This document shows positions 17,783 through 27,418 of a stretch of 64,000 nucleotides of DNA, one piece after another. The stretch comes from Labrys monachus. GTDB taxonomy: Bacteria > Pseudomonadota > Alphaproteobacteria > Rhizobiales > Labraceae. Both the position numbers and the translations under genes were made by a program. The notes beneath the pieces were generated by a model. The model made no database searches. It had not been told where the DNA came from and saw only the letters and a list, made by a program, of their open reading frames with translations. The stretch spans positions 6,641,001 to 6,705,000 of the forward strand of contig NZ_JAUSVK010000001.1 of assembly GCF_030814655.1 (NCBI RefSeq), read 5' to 3'. Position 1 is the first letter of the stretch, and every line of letters starts with the position of its first letter.

Positions 17783-18808
17783 TCATCCCTGCCGCACATA
17801 GAGCACCTTGACCTCGCCGGGGGCGGGCGGATGAGCGATGATGCCGGGGATGTCGTCGAGCGGGACCTTGCGGGTGATCAGCGGATCGATCTGGATGGCG
17901 CCGGAGGAAATGAGGTCCGCCGCACGCTTGTGGGTGAACGGGTTGATGAAGGAGCCGAACACCTTGAGCTCGCGGAACAGGATGTCGAAGGGCTCGACCG
18001 CCACCTTGACCCCCTGCGGCATGACCCCGAGGATGACCACCGTCCCGCCCGGCCGCGCGAGCTGGAAGGCCTGTTCCACGGTCTCGCCGACGCCGGCGCA
18101 TTCGATCACGACGTCGGCGCCGCCGGGCAGGAGCCCGCCCGGACCGGTGACGCGTGCGATGATGTCCCCGGCGGTGGGATCGACGCTGGCGGTGGCGCCG
18201 ACCGCCTCGGCCAGCCTGCGGCGGGAGGCCTGGCGGGTCGACAGCACGACGCGTCTGGCGCCCGCCAGCCGGGCGAGCTGCACGGTCAGGAGGCCGATGA
18301 CGCCGCCGCCGAGCACCACGACGGAAGAGCCCGCCTCGATCCCGGCGATGTCGATGCCGTGCAGGCAGCAGGCCAGGGGCTCGCAGAAGGCGCCATGCGC
18401 CGCCTCGAGCGACAAGGGCAGTTCATGCGCCTGCTTCTGCGGCACCAGCACATAGTCGGCGAGGCCGCCGTCGCGATGGATGCCGATGGCGGTGAGGTTG
18501 CGGCAGAGGTTGATGCGGCCGGCATGGCACTGCTCGCAGCGGCCGCAGACGATGTTCGGGTCGCCGGTGACGCGCATCCCGGTGCGGAAGCCCTGCACGT
18601 CGCTGCCCATGGCCTCGACGATGCCGCAGAATTCATGACCGAGCGTGACGGGCGGCTTGCTGGGAAATTCCCCGTGCAGCAGGTGGCGGTCGGTGCCGCA
18701 GACGCCGGACGCCTCGACCCGGACGAGCAGATCGTCCGGTCCCGGCACCGGGTCGTCCACCCGCCGCAGGAAGAGATTCCCGACCGATTCGAGCCGTACC
18801 GCCTTCAT
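17783..18808 (-). CDS. zinc-dependent alcohol/polyol dehydrogenase (MDR family)
   Basis: 341 residues. Catalytic-zinc ligands Cys37 (GVCGTD) and His58-Glu59 (LGHEF), structural-zinc Cys88/91/94/102 (CGRCEQC...LC), and the Rossmann segment VVVLGGGVIGLLTVQLA. Typical of sorbitol/threonine/galactitol-type medium-chain dehydrogenases. ATG 18808 is preceded by GGGAGGAAGGC, a strong ribosome site. Starts 26 bases after pncB on the same strand. Confidence 0.88.
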   Translation of the reverse strand: MKAVRLESVGNLFLRRVDDPVPGPDDLLVRVEASGVCGTDRHLLHGEFPSKPPVTLGHEFCGIVEAMGSDVQGFRTGMRVTGDPNIVCGRCEQCHAGRINLCRNLTAIGIHRDGGLADYVLVPQKQAHELPLSLEAAHGAFCEPLACCLHGIDIAGIEAGSSVVVLGGGVIGLLTVQLARLAGARRVVLSTRQASRRRLAEAVGATASVDPTAGDIIARVTGPGGLLPGGADVVIECAGVGETVEQAFQLARPGGTVVILGVMPQGVKVAVEPFDILFRELKVFGSFINPFTHKRAADLISSGAIQIDPLITRKVPLDDIPGIIAHPPAPGEVKVLYVRQG

Positions 18809-18834
18809 GCCTTCCTCCCGACTGTTCTTCTTCT

Positions 18835-20136
18835 TCAGACCGTGACCGCCTGCAGGCCGCGCCCCTCCTCGCCGAACACCCTGAGATAGCGCTTGATCGC
18901 CGGCTCGCCGCCGGTCGCCTTGGCGAGGTTGTCCGAGAGCTTGACGGCGGGGCGGCCGTTGACCTCGGTGATCTTGCACACCAGCGAGATCGGGTCGAGC
19001 AGGGGGATGGGATGGGAACCGCAGCCCCTGAAATCATTGGTGAGATTGGTGCCCCAGCCATAGGAGGGGCGCATGCGGCCGTTGAACACCTTGTGCGCCG
19101 CCTCGATCGAATCGATGTCGAGCCCGTCCGAGAAGATGATCAGCTTTTCCTTCGGATCGCGGCCCCGGGCCCGGTACCAGGCGATGATCTCCTCGCCGGC
19201 TTCCTTGAAGGGCTTGGAATCGGGCCGCATGCCGGTCCAGTCCGCCACCCAGTCGGGCGCGCGCTCGAGGAAGGCGGCGGTGCCGAAGGTGTCGGGCAGC
19301 ACGATGAGCAGGTTGCCGTCGTAGAAGTCGCGCCACATTTCGAGCACGCGATAGGGCGAATCCCTGAGGGCGTCGTCCTCGCTGGCGAGGGCGGCATAGA
19401 CCATCGGCAGCTCATGGGCGTTGGTGCCGATCGATTCCAGGTCGTTGTTCATGGCGAGCAGCACGTTGGAGGTGCCGACGAACGCCGCGCCGAGCCCCTC
19501 CTTCATCGCTTCCACGCACCAGCTCTGCCACAGGAAGCTGTGGCGGCGGCGGGTGCCGAAATCGGAGATGCGCAGGCCTTCCAGCTTCTTGAGCCGCTCG
19601 ATCTTGTCCCACAGCTTGGCCTTGGCGCGGGCATAGAGGATATCGAGCTCGAACCGGCCCATCGAGCGGGTGGCGGCGCGCGACTTCAATTCGTTGATGA
19701 TGGCGAGCGCCGGGATCTCCCACATCGTGGCCTGGCTCCACGGCGCGTCGAATTCCAGCACATAGTCGCCGTCCTCGACGCGCAGCTCATAGTCGGGCAG
19801 GTGAAAATCGGCGAGCCAGGCCAGGAATTCGGGGCGGAAGATCTGCTGCTTGCCATAGAAGGTGTTGCCCCGCAGCCAGATCAGCTCGCGCTTGCCGAAG
19901 CGCAGGGTGCGGGCATGGTCGAGTTGGTCGCGCAGCTCCTTCTCGTCGATGATCGAGGCGAGGTTGACCGACTTGGTCCGGTTGATGACGGTGAACTTCG
20001 TCCGCACGTTCTCGTGCCGGGCGTGAATGGGTTGCAGCATCAGCAGCTTGTAGAAATCCGTATCCAGAAGGCTACGGACGATCGGATCGAGCTTCCAGGT
20101 CCGATCATAGACCCGCTTGGCGATATCGATATTCAT
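18835..20136 (-). CDS. pncB: nicotinate phosphoribosyltransferase
   Basis: 433 residues. Converts nicotinate and PRPP to nicotinate mononucleotide in NAD salvage. Signatures: [18 protein letters not shown] near the N-terminus, [21 protein letters not shown] and [12 protein letters not shown]. Length fits the bacterial PncB family. [14 protein letters not shown] is the usual start (20136); an in-frame ATG four codons upstream also exists. Confidence 0.94.
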   Translation of the reverse strand: MNIDIAKRVYDRTWKLDPIVRSLLDTDFYKLLMLQPIHARHENVRTKFTVINRTKSVNLASIIDEKELRDQLDHARTLRFGKRELIWLRGNTFYGKQQIFRPEFLAWLADFHLPDYELRVEDGDYVLEFDAPWSQATMWEIPALAIINELKSRAATRSMGRFELDILYARAKAKLWDKIERLKKLEGLRISDFGTRRRHSFLWQSWCVEAMKEGLGAAFVGTSNVLLAMNNDLESIGTNAHELPMVYAALASEDDALRDSPYRVLEMWRDFYDGNLLIVLPDTFGTAAFLERAPDWVADWTGMRPDSKPFKEAGEEIIAWYRARGRDPKEKLIIFSDGLDIDSIEAAHKVFNGRMRPSYGWGTNLTNDFRGCGSHPIPLLDPISLVCKITEVNGRPAVKLSDNLAKATGGEPAIKRYLRVFGEEGRGLQAVTV

Positions 20137-20251
20137 GGAACCCGGCACCTGACGCGAAGAGGCGGACCATGCGTGGAATGCCGGGCAAGATCAAGAGTGG
20201 GAAAGCCGACGGTCGGGGGGCGATACCGGCTGCATAGATCACGACGCGGGC

Positions 20252-20377
20252 TTATTTCTTCGAGGCCTGCTGCTTGACGAGCGCTCGGCGCTCGTCGCCG
20301 GTCAGGCCCTTGTCACGGCTGTCGAGAATGAATGTGCCAACTCGATCCGGCCCGGGGGCCTTCGGATTTTTCTGCAT
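20252..20377 (-). CDS. small conserved-type hypothetical protein (41 aa)
   Basis: A 41-codon frame on the minus strand beginning MQKNPKAPGPDRVGTFILDS and ending RALVKQQASKK. It is lysine/arginine rich, lacks a signal or membrane segment, and sits between pncB and the divergent aminotransferase. The composition and defined start/stop look like the small basic proteins common in Rhizobiales, but I do not recognise a named family and the ribosome site is weak. Confidence 0.45.
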   Translation of the reverse strand: MQKNPKAPGPDRVGTFILDSRDKGLTGDERRALVKQQASKK

Positions 20378-20562
20378 GCCGAAGGGGTATCACATCTGTC
20401 GACGTCCCGCCAAATCGATTCGCGCGATTGCGCTTTGGGGGATCTTGTCGCCATTCTGCATGTCGGACGGCGTCGGATCCCGCCAATCGTCCGTGCCCGA
20501 TATCGCCTCCCTTGACGCCCCGTCTCTCCGGCTTCCATAACCGTGCCGGCGCGGAGAGAAGC

Positions 20563-21903
20563 ATGGCTGGGGCACCCGGAGAATCCACATCGGTCGCGGC
20601 GGCGCAGCTGCCGAAGATTGCCTGGGGCAAGGGCCTCGTCCTCGTCGATACCGACGGCAGGCGCTATCTCGACGGTTCGGGCGGGCCGGCGGTGTATTCG
20701 CTCGGCCACGGCAACGAGGAGGTGAACCAGGCGATCAAGGACCAGCTCGACCGCATCGCCCATGGCTATCGCTACAATTTCACCTCCGACCCGCTGGAGG
20801 AGCTGACCGAGCGCATCGGCAGGGCCTGCGGCGGCACGCTCGAGCGCATGGTGTTCGTGTCCGGCGGCTCGGAGGCGGTGGAATCGGCGATGAAGCTCGC
20901 GCTGCAATATTTCGCCGCGCGCGGCGAGATGAGCCGCCGACGCTTCATTTCGCGCGAGCGCTCCTGGCACGGCAACACGCTCGGCGCCCTCTCGCTTTCT
21001 GGCTTCCGCGAGCGCCGGCTGTCTTTCGAAGGCGCGCTCGTCGACGTGCCGCGCCTGTCGCCGGCCAATGTCTACCGTCCGCCGGCGGGCGTGGCCCCGG
21101 AGGATGTCGGCGCCTATTGCGCGCGGGAACTGGAGGACAAGATTCTCGAACTCGGCGCTGCGACGGTCGCCGCCTTCGTCTTCGAACCCGTGGTGGGGGC
21201 GGCCGGCGGCGTCGTGCCGGCACCGCCCGGCTATGCCAGGCGCGTGCGCGAGATCTGCGACCGCCACGGCGTGCTGATGATCGCCGACGAGGTGATGTGC
21301 GGCGCCGGGCGCTGCGGCACCTGGCGCGCCCTCGAGCATGACGGCGTCTTCCCGGACATCATGACGGTGGCCAAGGGCCTCGCCGGCGGCTACCTGCCGC
21401 TCGGCGCCGCGATCTATTCGGCCGCGGTCGCCGAGCCGATCCATACGGTCGACGGCGGACCGCAGACCGGGCACACCTTCACCGGCCATACCGCGGCGTG
21501 TGCCGCCGGCGTCGCCGTCCAGCGCATCGTCGAGCGGGACGGGCTGGTGCAGCGCGTCGCGGTCAAGGGCGAGGCGTTCAGGAAGACCCTGGGTGACGCC
21601 CTGCACGGCATCGACGCGGTCGGCGACATCCGCGGCCGCGGCTTCTTCATCGGCATCGAACTCGTCGCCGACCGCGACAGCAAGGAGCCCTTCCCGGCCG
21701 AGAAGGGGCTCTTCCTGAAGATCCGCTCGCGGGCCATGGAGAACGGCCTGATCTGCTATCCCTCCGGCGGCAATGTCGACGGCATCCGCGGCGATACGGT
21801 GATCCTGGCGCCGCCCTACATCGCCACCGACGGCGAACTCGACGAGATCGCCGGCCGCTTCGCCGTTTCCCTGCGCCAGGCGCTCACCGATATCGGACAC
21901 TGA
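20563..21903 (+). CDS. class III aminotransferase (PLP-dependent)
   Basis: 446 residues. Fold-type I aminotransferase: VSGGSEAVESAMKLALQYF, SWHGNTLGALSLSG, LMIADEVMCGAG (Asp binding the pyridine N) and the Schiff-base Lys271 in VAKGLAGGYLPLGA. Family members move amino groups of omega- or beta-amino acids. The ATG at 20563 has GGAGAGAAGC upstream. Two bases after its stop begins a BKACE gene, suggesting a shared catabolic pathway yielding a beta-keto acid. Confidence 0.87.
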   Translation: MAGAPGESTSVAAAQLPKIAWGKGLVLVDTDGRRYLDGSGGPAVYSLGHGNEEVNQAIKDQLDRIAHGYRYNFTSDPLEELTERIGRACGGTLERMVFVSGGSEAVESAMKLALQYFAARGEMSRRRFISRERSWHGNTLGALSLSGFRERRLSFEGALVDVPRLSPANVYRPPAGVAPEDVGAYCARELEDKILELGAATVAAFVFEPVVGAAGGVVPAPPGYARRVREICDRHGVLMIADEVMCGAGRCGTWRALEHDGVFPDIMTVAKGLAGGYLPLGAAIYSAAVAEPIHTVDGGPQTGHTFTGHTAACAAGVAVQRIVERDGLVQRVAVKGEAFRKTLGDALHGIDAVGDIRGRGFFIGIELVADRDSKEPFPAEKGLFLKIRSRAMENGLICYPSGGNVDGIRGDTVILAPPYIATDGELDEIAGRFAVSLRQALTDIGH

Positions 21904-21905
21904 AC

Positions 21906-22817
21906 ATGGCACGCAAAGTCATCATCTCCTGTGCGGTCACCGGATCGATCCACACGCCGTCGATGTCGCCGCATCTGCCGGTGACCCCCGACGAGATCGC
22001 CGCCTCCGCCATCGGGGCCGCCGAGGCCGGAGCCGCCGTGCTGCATCTGCATGCCCGCGATCCCGACACCGGCGCGCCCACGCCGGATGTCGCCGTGTTC
22101 GAGCGTTTCGTGCCGCGCATCCGCCAGGCGACCGACGCCATCGTCAACATCACCACCGGCGGCTCGGCGCGCATGACCACCCAGGAGCGCCTCGAGGGCC
22201 CCTCGACGCTGCGCCCGGAAATGTGCTCGCTCAATCTCGGCACCATGAATTTCGGCCTCTATCCGATGCTGGACCGCCCGCGCGAATGGAAGCACGAGTG
22301 GGAGCGCCCCTTCCTCGAAGCCACGCGCGGCGGCATGTTCAAGAACACCTTCGCCGACATCGAGCTGATCCTCTCGACCATGGGGGCGCTGGGCACCCGC
22401 TTCGAGTTCGAATGCTACGATATCGGCCATCTCTACACGCTTGCCCATTTCCTCGACCGCAAGCTGGTGACGCCGCCGCTGTTCGTGCAGACCGTGCTCG
22501 GCATCCTCGGCGGCATCGGGGCCAATCCGGACAGCGTGGTCGACATGCGCCGGACGGCCGACAAGCTGTTCGGCAGGGACTATGAATGGTCCATGCTGGC
22601 GGCCGGGCGCAACCAGATGGCGCTCGGCACCATGGCGGCGGTGATGGGCGGGCATGTCCGCGTCGGGCTGGAGGACAATCTGTGGATCGGCAAGGGGCAG
22701 CTCGCCACCTCCAATGCCCAGCAGGTCACCAAGATCCGCACCGTCCTCGAAGAACTGGGCCTCGAAATCGCCACGCCGGCCGAAGCGCGCGCCATCATCG
22801 GCGTGCCCGCCCGGTGA
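21906..22817 (+). CDS. beta-keto acid cleavage enzyme (BKACE, DUF849)
   Basis: 303 residues. Metal-dependent enzyme that condenses a beta-keto acid with acetyl-CoA and splits it (3-keto-5-aminohexanoate cleavage type). Visible: IISCAVTGSIHTPS at the start, metal-binding LHLHARDPDTG near 46-56, NITTGGSARMT, and LGTMAAVMGGHVRVGLEDNLW near the C-terminus. Substrate class within BKACE cannot be assigned by eye. Flanked by an aminotransferase upstream and a GNAT gene overlapping downstream (GTGA). Confidence 0.92.
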   Translation: MARKVIISCAVTGSIHTPSMSPHLPVTPDEIAASAIGAAEAGAAVLHLHARDPDTGAPTPDVAVFERFVPRIRQATDAIVNITTGGSARMTTQERLEGPSTLRPEMCSLNLGTMNFGLYPMLDRPREWKHEWERPFLEATRGGMFKNTFADIELILSTMGALGTRFEFECYDIGHLYTLAHFLDRKLVTPPLFVQTVLGILGGIGANPDSVVDMRRTADKLFGRDYEWSMLAAGRNQMALGTMAAVMGGHVRVGLEDNLWIGKGQLATSNAQQVTKIRTVLEELGLEIATPAEARAIIGVPAR

Positions 22818-23287
22818 CGATCGTCCGCCCGGCGCGGCCCGGCGACTGCGAAGCCGTCGCGGCGATGGTGGCCGAACTCGCCGGGCTCTTCGGCGTCCGG
22901 TCGGGCACGACGGCGGACCTCCTGCGCATGGAGGTGTTCGGGCCGCGTCCGAGCATCGCGATCCTGGTCGCGGAAGAGGACGACGGCGGCCTGGCCGGCT
23001 ATCTCGTGCATCAGGAGACGTTCTCGACCTGGCGCGGCGCCGTCGGCCTGTTCATCGTCGACCTCTTCGTGCGGCCGGAGCGGCGCAACGAGCGCCTCGG
23101 CGTCAGGCTGCTGGAGGAAGCGGCCCGCCTCGGCCGGGCGAGGGGCGCCCGCTTCATGCGGCTCGACATCGACGAGGGCAATCTCGCCGGCAAGCGCTTC
23201 TACCAGCGTCTCGGCTTCAGGCCGCTGGAGCACGACCGCTTCCTCGTGCTGGACGAGACGGCCCTCCAGGCGCTCGCCGGCGATTGA
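22814..23287 (+). CDS. GNAT-family N-acetyltransferase
   Basis: 157 residues beginning with GTG (22814) that overlaps the BKACE stop by four bases. The acetyl-CoA site is FIVDLFVRPERRNERLGVRLLEE, followed by FMRLDIDEGNLAGKRFYQRLGFRPL, the usual GNAT beta4-alpha3 and beta5-alpha4 segments. The overlap indicates translation coupled to BKACE. Acceptor substrate is unknown. Confidence 0.82.
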   Translation: MTIVRPARPGDCEAVAAMVAELAGLFGVRSGTTADLLRMEVFGPRPSIAILVAEEDDGGLAGYLVHQETFSTWRGAVGLFIVDLFVRPERRNERLGVRLLEEAARLGRARGARFMRLDIDEGNLAGKRFYQRLGFRPLEHDRFLVLDETALQALAGD

Positions 23288-23304
23288 AGGCAGGATTTTT
23301 TCTC

Positions 23305-23778
23305 ATGCCCGTGCAGATATCCGACCTCATCCGGTATCCCGACTTCAGCGGCGCCATCGCCGACCGCGTCTGGAACGCCTGGTGGAGGCACAAGGGCTAT
23401 CCGATCGACGTCCTCACCATATGGGTACGGGCGAATCTGGCGGGTGCGCCGCTGCCTTTCTGTCTCGTCGCCCATCACGACGGCGAATTCGTCGGCACCG
23501 CCTCCCTGGTCGCTTCCGACATGCAGGAATGCCTGGAGCTGTCGCCCTGGGTCGCCGCCGTGTGGGTGGAGCCGCAGCATCGCGGCCAGGGCGTCGGCAC
23601 CGCCCTCGTGCGGGAAGCCGTCGACCGCGCCTTCCAGCGCGGTTTCGAGCGGGTGCATCTGGGCGCCGACGCCGCCAGGCGCTCCTTCCTCCAGCGGATC
23701 GGCTGGGAACTCGTGGAGAAGGACATCGGTGCCCGCAAGCTCGACCTCTTCCGCCAGACGAGCGCCGGCCGCGCCTGA
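23305..23778 (+). CDS. GNAT-family N-acetyltransferase
   Basis: 157 residues. VAAVWVEPQHRGQGVGTALVREAVDRAF is a textbook acetyl-CoA binding motif A, followed by FLQRIGWELVEKD. It is only distantly similar to the GNAT encoded 17 bases upstream, so recent duplication is unlikely. Fourth gene of the aminotransferase-BKACE run. Substrate is unknown. Confidence 0.83.
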   Translation: MPVQISDLIRYPDFSGAIADRVWNAWWRHKGYPIDVLTIWVRANLAGAPLPFCLVAHHDGEFVGTASLVASDMQECLELSPWVAAVWVEPQHRGQGVGTALVREAVDRAFQRGFERVHLGADAARRSFLQRIGWELVEKDIGARKLDLFRQTSAGRA

Positions 23779-23862
23779 CGATCGGACACGATCTCGGCGC
23801 TCGGCCATAAAGCTGCCGGCAAATCCTTCCATCTGACGGCATCAACCTTTAGTTTCGGGCTC

Positions 23863-26754
23863 ATGCATCGTTTCGTCTCCCGCTTCGCCGCCTTCTGGTG
23901 CCTCCTGCTCGCCCTGCTCGTCGCACCGCTTGCGGCTTCGGCGCAGGACAGCTCGGCGGCGGCGTTCCAGAACACGCTGACCCAGGACAGGAAGGAACTC
24001 GACGAGGTCGCCTCGGGCCTGGCGACCGTGAAGGACGATGGCGATGCGGCGCAGCTGACGCTGCAGAGGCTGCGGGAGAGCGTGAGCCGGGTCAGGACCG
24101 ACCTCGTCACCCTGCAGTCGAACGTCCTCGCGGTACGGGACAGCCACCGGGCCAGCTTCGACAAGATCGGGCCGCCGCCCAAGCCGGCGGATCCGCCGGA
24201 GAGCAAGGACGTCACCGAGGCCCGGAGCCGGGAGCAGGCGACGCTCGACCAGCTCTCGGGCGTGATGACCGACATACAGGACCAGGTCGAGCGCGCCGAC
24301 ACCCTGGCCAATCTGATCATCGTGCAGCCGTTCCTGATGTCGTTCAATGCGGACAAGAAGGCGCTCGACGACGTCGAGGCCAGCCTCGCGAGCATCGCCA
24401 GCGCCGGCGATTCGGCCTCGCAGACGCTGCAGGACCTGCGGGCGAAGATCGACGCCGCCCGGACCGACCTGACGACCGTGCAGACGACCGTCATTCCCCT
24501 GCGCGACGCCTCCCAGTCGCGCCTCAAGAAGCTGGGCCCGGAACCCAAGCCCACGGACCCGCCCGAGAGCAAGGACATCACCGATACGCGCCGGACGGAG
24601 AACGCCCTCTTCACGCAATTGGCGGAGATCGTCACCAAGACGCAATACCAGGCGGCGAGGGCCGACGACCTCGCCAATGCCGTCACCGAATATCAGCGCG
24701 AGCTCATCACGGGGCGGCTGCTGAAGGGCGGCGACAGCGTCTTCTCCCGCAGCTTCTGGAAGCCGGTCATCCGCAAGGCGCCGGAAGCCGTGCTCCGGGC
24801 GAAAGACATGGCGGTCACCTCGGCGCTGCATTTCACCCATGCCGTCAATTCGACCTCGATCGCCATCTTCCTGCTGACCATCGCCGCCGGCTATGTGGTG
24901 GCGCAGTTCCTGCGCTACCGCATCATGCGCTGGCAGGCGCGGCTGCCCCGCAAGAAGAAGACGTCGCGGCGCTACGTCGCCTCGCTCGATGCGGTGCTGG
25001 GGCTCGTCTATACGATGCTGCGCGTGCCCTGCGCCGTCTGCGTCGCGGTGCTCGCCTTCCGCTTCTCCAGCCTGCTGCCGGTCTATGTCATCGACGAGTT
25101 CGGCTGGGACTTCATCCGCGCCACGCTGGTGGGCTTCGGCCTGTGGGCGCTGGCGCGCGCCATCCTGGCCAAGGAACATTCGGACCTGCGGCTGCTGCCG
25201 CTGAGCGACTGGGCGGTGCGCCGCATCGGGCGCCGCATGGGCTGGATGGCCCTCGTGCTGGGCGTGTCCCAATTGCTGGACGGCTTCATCAAGTCGCTCC
25301 ATGCCGATGCCTCCCTGACGGTGGCGAGGGACGCCGTCACCGCGTCCTTGTTCATCATCATCACCTGCTCCCTCCTGATCCGGCTGCGCAGCGCGCCGCC
25401 GACGGTCGTCAACGGGCAGGTCCTGTCGCCCGACGAGGACATCAACGCCCTCGACATTCTCCGCCCGATCAGCTGGGTCGCGGTGTTCGTGATGGGCGTG
25501 TGCCTGATCGCGGGCTATACGGCGCTCGCGGTGGCGGCGGCCGTGCTGCCCCTGCTGCTGATCTGCATCATCGCCGCGAGCTACCTGCTGACGACGCTGG
25601 TCGATTCGGCCCTGACCGACAATCTGCTGGGCGATACCGAGCGCCGGCGCGCCATCTCCCGGGCCGTCGGCATCTCGTCCAAGAACGTGTCCTTCAGCGC
25701 CACGCTGCTGTCGGGCATCCTGCGCCTCGTCATCATCGTGGCGGCGGTGCTGACGCTGGGAGCGCCGTTCGGCTTCTATTCGGCCGACATGCTGCCGGCG
25801 GTGCAGCGCGCCTATTTCGGCTTCCAGATCGGCGAGATGACGATTTCGCCATCGTCGATCCTCGCCGGCATCTTCCTGTTCGTCACCATCTGGGGGGTGA
25901 CGCGGCTGATCCGCGGCTGGATGAGCAACACGCTGCTGCCGCGCACCACGCTCGATGCCGGCCTGCAGAATTCCATCGCCACCATCGTCGGCTATGTCGG
26001 CGTCATCATGGCGATCTCCGCCTCGCTGTCGGAGATCGGGCTCAGCCTGCAGAACATCGCCTATGTCGCCAGCGCCCTCGCCGTCGGCATCGGCTTCGGC
26101 CTGCAGGCGATCGTGAACAATTTCGTCTCCGGCCTCATCCTCCTCGCCGAACGTCCGATCCGGGTCGGCGACATCATCGCCGCCTCGGGCGAGGAAGGCT
26201 TCGTGCGCCGCATCAGCGTGCGCGCCACCGAGATCGAGACCTTCGACCGCGCCACGCTGATCGTCCCCAATTCCCTCCTCATCACCGGCGTGGTGAAGAA
26301 CTGGGTCTACGGCAACACCTGGAGCCGCCTGCGCATCGTGCTCTCGCTCGGCTATGATGCGGATGTCGACGCCGTGCGGGCGGCGATGCTCGGCGCCGCC
26401 GAGGACGATCCGCGCATCCTGCCGTCGCCGGCGCCGCGGGTGTTCCTGTCGAAGCTCGGCGATGCCGCGCTGGAGTTCGAGCTGGTGGTGGTGCTGGCGA
26501 GCATGGAAACGCAGCCGGCGGTGAAGAGCGACCTGCTGATCCGCATCCTCAAGGCCTTCCGGGCCAAGGGCATCCGGATGGTGGCCCAGCTGCCGGCGGT
26601 GCCGCCGCCGGTGGTCGTCAGCCTCGAAGAGGCGTTGGGCGTCGTCGAGGTCGCGAAAATGCGCGGCGACAAGCCGGCCGCGCCGCCGCCGGCCTCCCCT
26701 CCGGCGAACAAGGCGCCGCCGGCCGCCGCCCCGGCAACCAAGGCGTCGCCGTGA
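23863..26754 (+). CDS. MscS-family mechanosensitive channel with large periplasmic DUF3772 region
   Basis: 963 residues. Signal peptide to about 28, then a coiled periplasmic region with two tandem related units (about 40-155 and 162-278). These include LGP/IGP-rich linkers PKPADPPESKDVTEAR and PKPTDPPESKDITDTR. Next come several membrane segments from about 325, then the MscS pore/beta domain (SALAVGIGFGLQAIVNNFVSG, LLAERPIRVGDII, RATEIETFDRATLIVPNSLL). The tail is Ala/Pro rich. Closest in plan to DUF3772/KefA-like channels that relieve hypo-osmotic stress at the inner membrane. The unit duplication is unusual. Confidence 0.88.
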   Translation: MHRFVSRFAAFWCLLLALLVAPLAASAQDSSAAAFQNTLTQDRKELDEVASGLATVKDDGDAAQLTLQRLRESVSRVRTDLVTLQSNVLAVRDSHRASFDKIGPPPKPADPPESKDVTEARSREQATLDQLSGVMTDIQDQVERADTLANLIIVQPFLMSFNADKKALDDVEASLASIASAGDSASQTLQDLRAKIDAARTDLTTVQTTVIPLRDASQSRLKKLGPEPKPTDPPESKDITDTRRTENALFTQLAEIVTKTQYQAARADDLANAVTEYQRELITGRLLKGGDSVFSRSFWKPVIRKAPEAVLRAKDMAVTSALHFTHAVNSTSIAIFLLTIAAGYVVAQFLRYRIMRWQARLPRKKKTSRRYVASLDAVLGLVYTMLRVPCAVCVAVLAFRFSSLLPVYVIDEFGWDFIRATLVGFGLWALARAILAKEHSDLRLLPLSDWAVRRIGRRMGWMALVLGVSQLLDGFIKSLHADASLTVARDAVTASLFIIITCSLLIRLRSAPPTVVNGQVLSPDEDINALDILRPISWVAVFVMGVCLIAGYTALAVAAAVLPLLLICIIAASYLLTTLVDSALTDNLLGDTERRRAISRAVGISSKNVSFSATLLSGILRLVIIVAAVLTLGAPFGFYSADMLPAVQRAYFGFQIGEMTISPSSILAGIFLFVTIWGVTRLIRGWMSNTLLPRTTLDAGLQNSIATIVGYVGVIMAISASLSEIGLSLQNIAYVASALAVGIGFGLQAIVNNFVSGLILLAERPIRVGDIIAASGEEGFVRRISVRATEIETFDRATLIVPNSLLITGVVKNWVYGNTWSRLRIVLSLGYDADVDAVRAAMLGAAEDDPRILPSPAPRVFLSKLGDAALEFELVVVLASMETQPAVKSDLLIRILKAFRAKGIRMVAQLPAVPPPVVVSLEEALGVVEVAKMRGDKPAAPPPASPPANKAPPAAAPATKASP

Positions 26755-26794
26755 GAACGGTCCGTCTGCGAACGGCCAATGATTGGAGAACCCG

Positions 26795-27397
26795 ATGCCT
26801 CGTCTGAGGGCGGCGCTCGCCGCCCTGATCCTCTTCGCACTGGGGGGCTGCGCCACCAGCCCGCCGGAGCACGTCTCCTACCAGCGCCGCCCGGTGTCGT
26901 TCAGCGCCGCCGGCGCCCGCGACTGGCTGACCCAGTATCGCCGCAGCCAGGGCCTGACGCCGGTCTCGCTCGACGGCCGGCTGACGGCCTTCGCCCAGGC
27001 CCAGGCCGACGCCATGGCCTCGCATGACGAATTGTCCCACAGCGTCGGCGGCAGCTTTTCCTCACGCGTGCAGTCGGCCGGGCTCGCCGACGCCCGCATC
27101 GCGGAGAACGTCTCCTACGGCACCTACACCGACGGCGACGCCATGCGGCAATGGAAGAACTCGCCCGGGCACAACGCCAATCTGCTGATGCCCAACGCCA
27201 CGCGCTTCGGCATCGCCATTGCCCAATCCCGCGGACGCGTCTATTGGGCAATGGCGATCGCGGGCGAGCCGGCGAAGGCGCAGCCCTCGCCCTTCGGCGA
27301 GGGGCCGATGGTGAGGGTCCGGCGGCGGGTGGTCTCTCCGGCCCGAAGCGTCGGCGGCGTCATCGCGGCGCCCTTCGGCGGGCTGTTCGGGAATTGA
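26795..27397 (+). CDS. CAP/SCP-domain lipoprotein
   Basis: 200 residues. A lipobox FALGGC near residue 19 predicts a lipid-anchored envelope protein. The CAP domain shows LTQYRRSQGLTPVSLDGRLTAFAQ, HDELSHSV, AENVSYGTY and WKNSPGHNANLLMPNATRFGIA. ATG 26795 follows TTGGAGAACCCG. An upstream TTG is less likely. Bacterial CAP proteins have no settled function. Confidence 0.85.
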   Translation: MPRLRAALAALILFALGGCATSPPEHVSYQRRPVSFSAAGARDWLTQYRRSQGLTPVSLDGRLTAFAQAQADAMASHDELSHSVGGSFSSRVQSAGLADARIAENVSYGTYTDGDAMRQWKNSPGHNANLLMPNATRFGIAIAQSRGRVYWAMAIAGEPAKAQPSPFGEGPMVRVRRRVVSPARSVGGVIAAPFGGLFGN

Positions 27398-27418
27398 CCA
27401 TGTCTGGATCGACGACGC

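Noticed and set aside
23842-26856. A 1004-codon minus-strand frame opposite the MscS channel gene
   Set aside because: His/Arg/Asp-rich antisense frame without family features; the plus-strand gene has signal peptide, membrane helices and MscS motifs.
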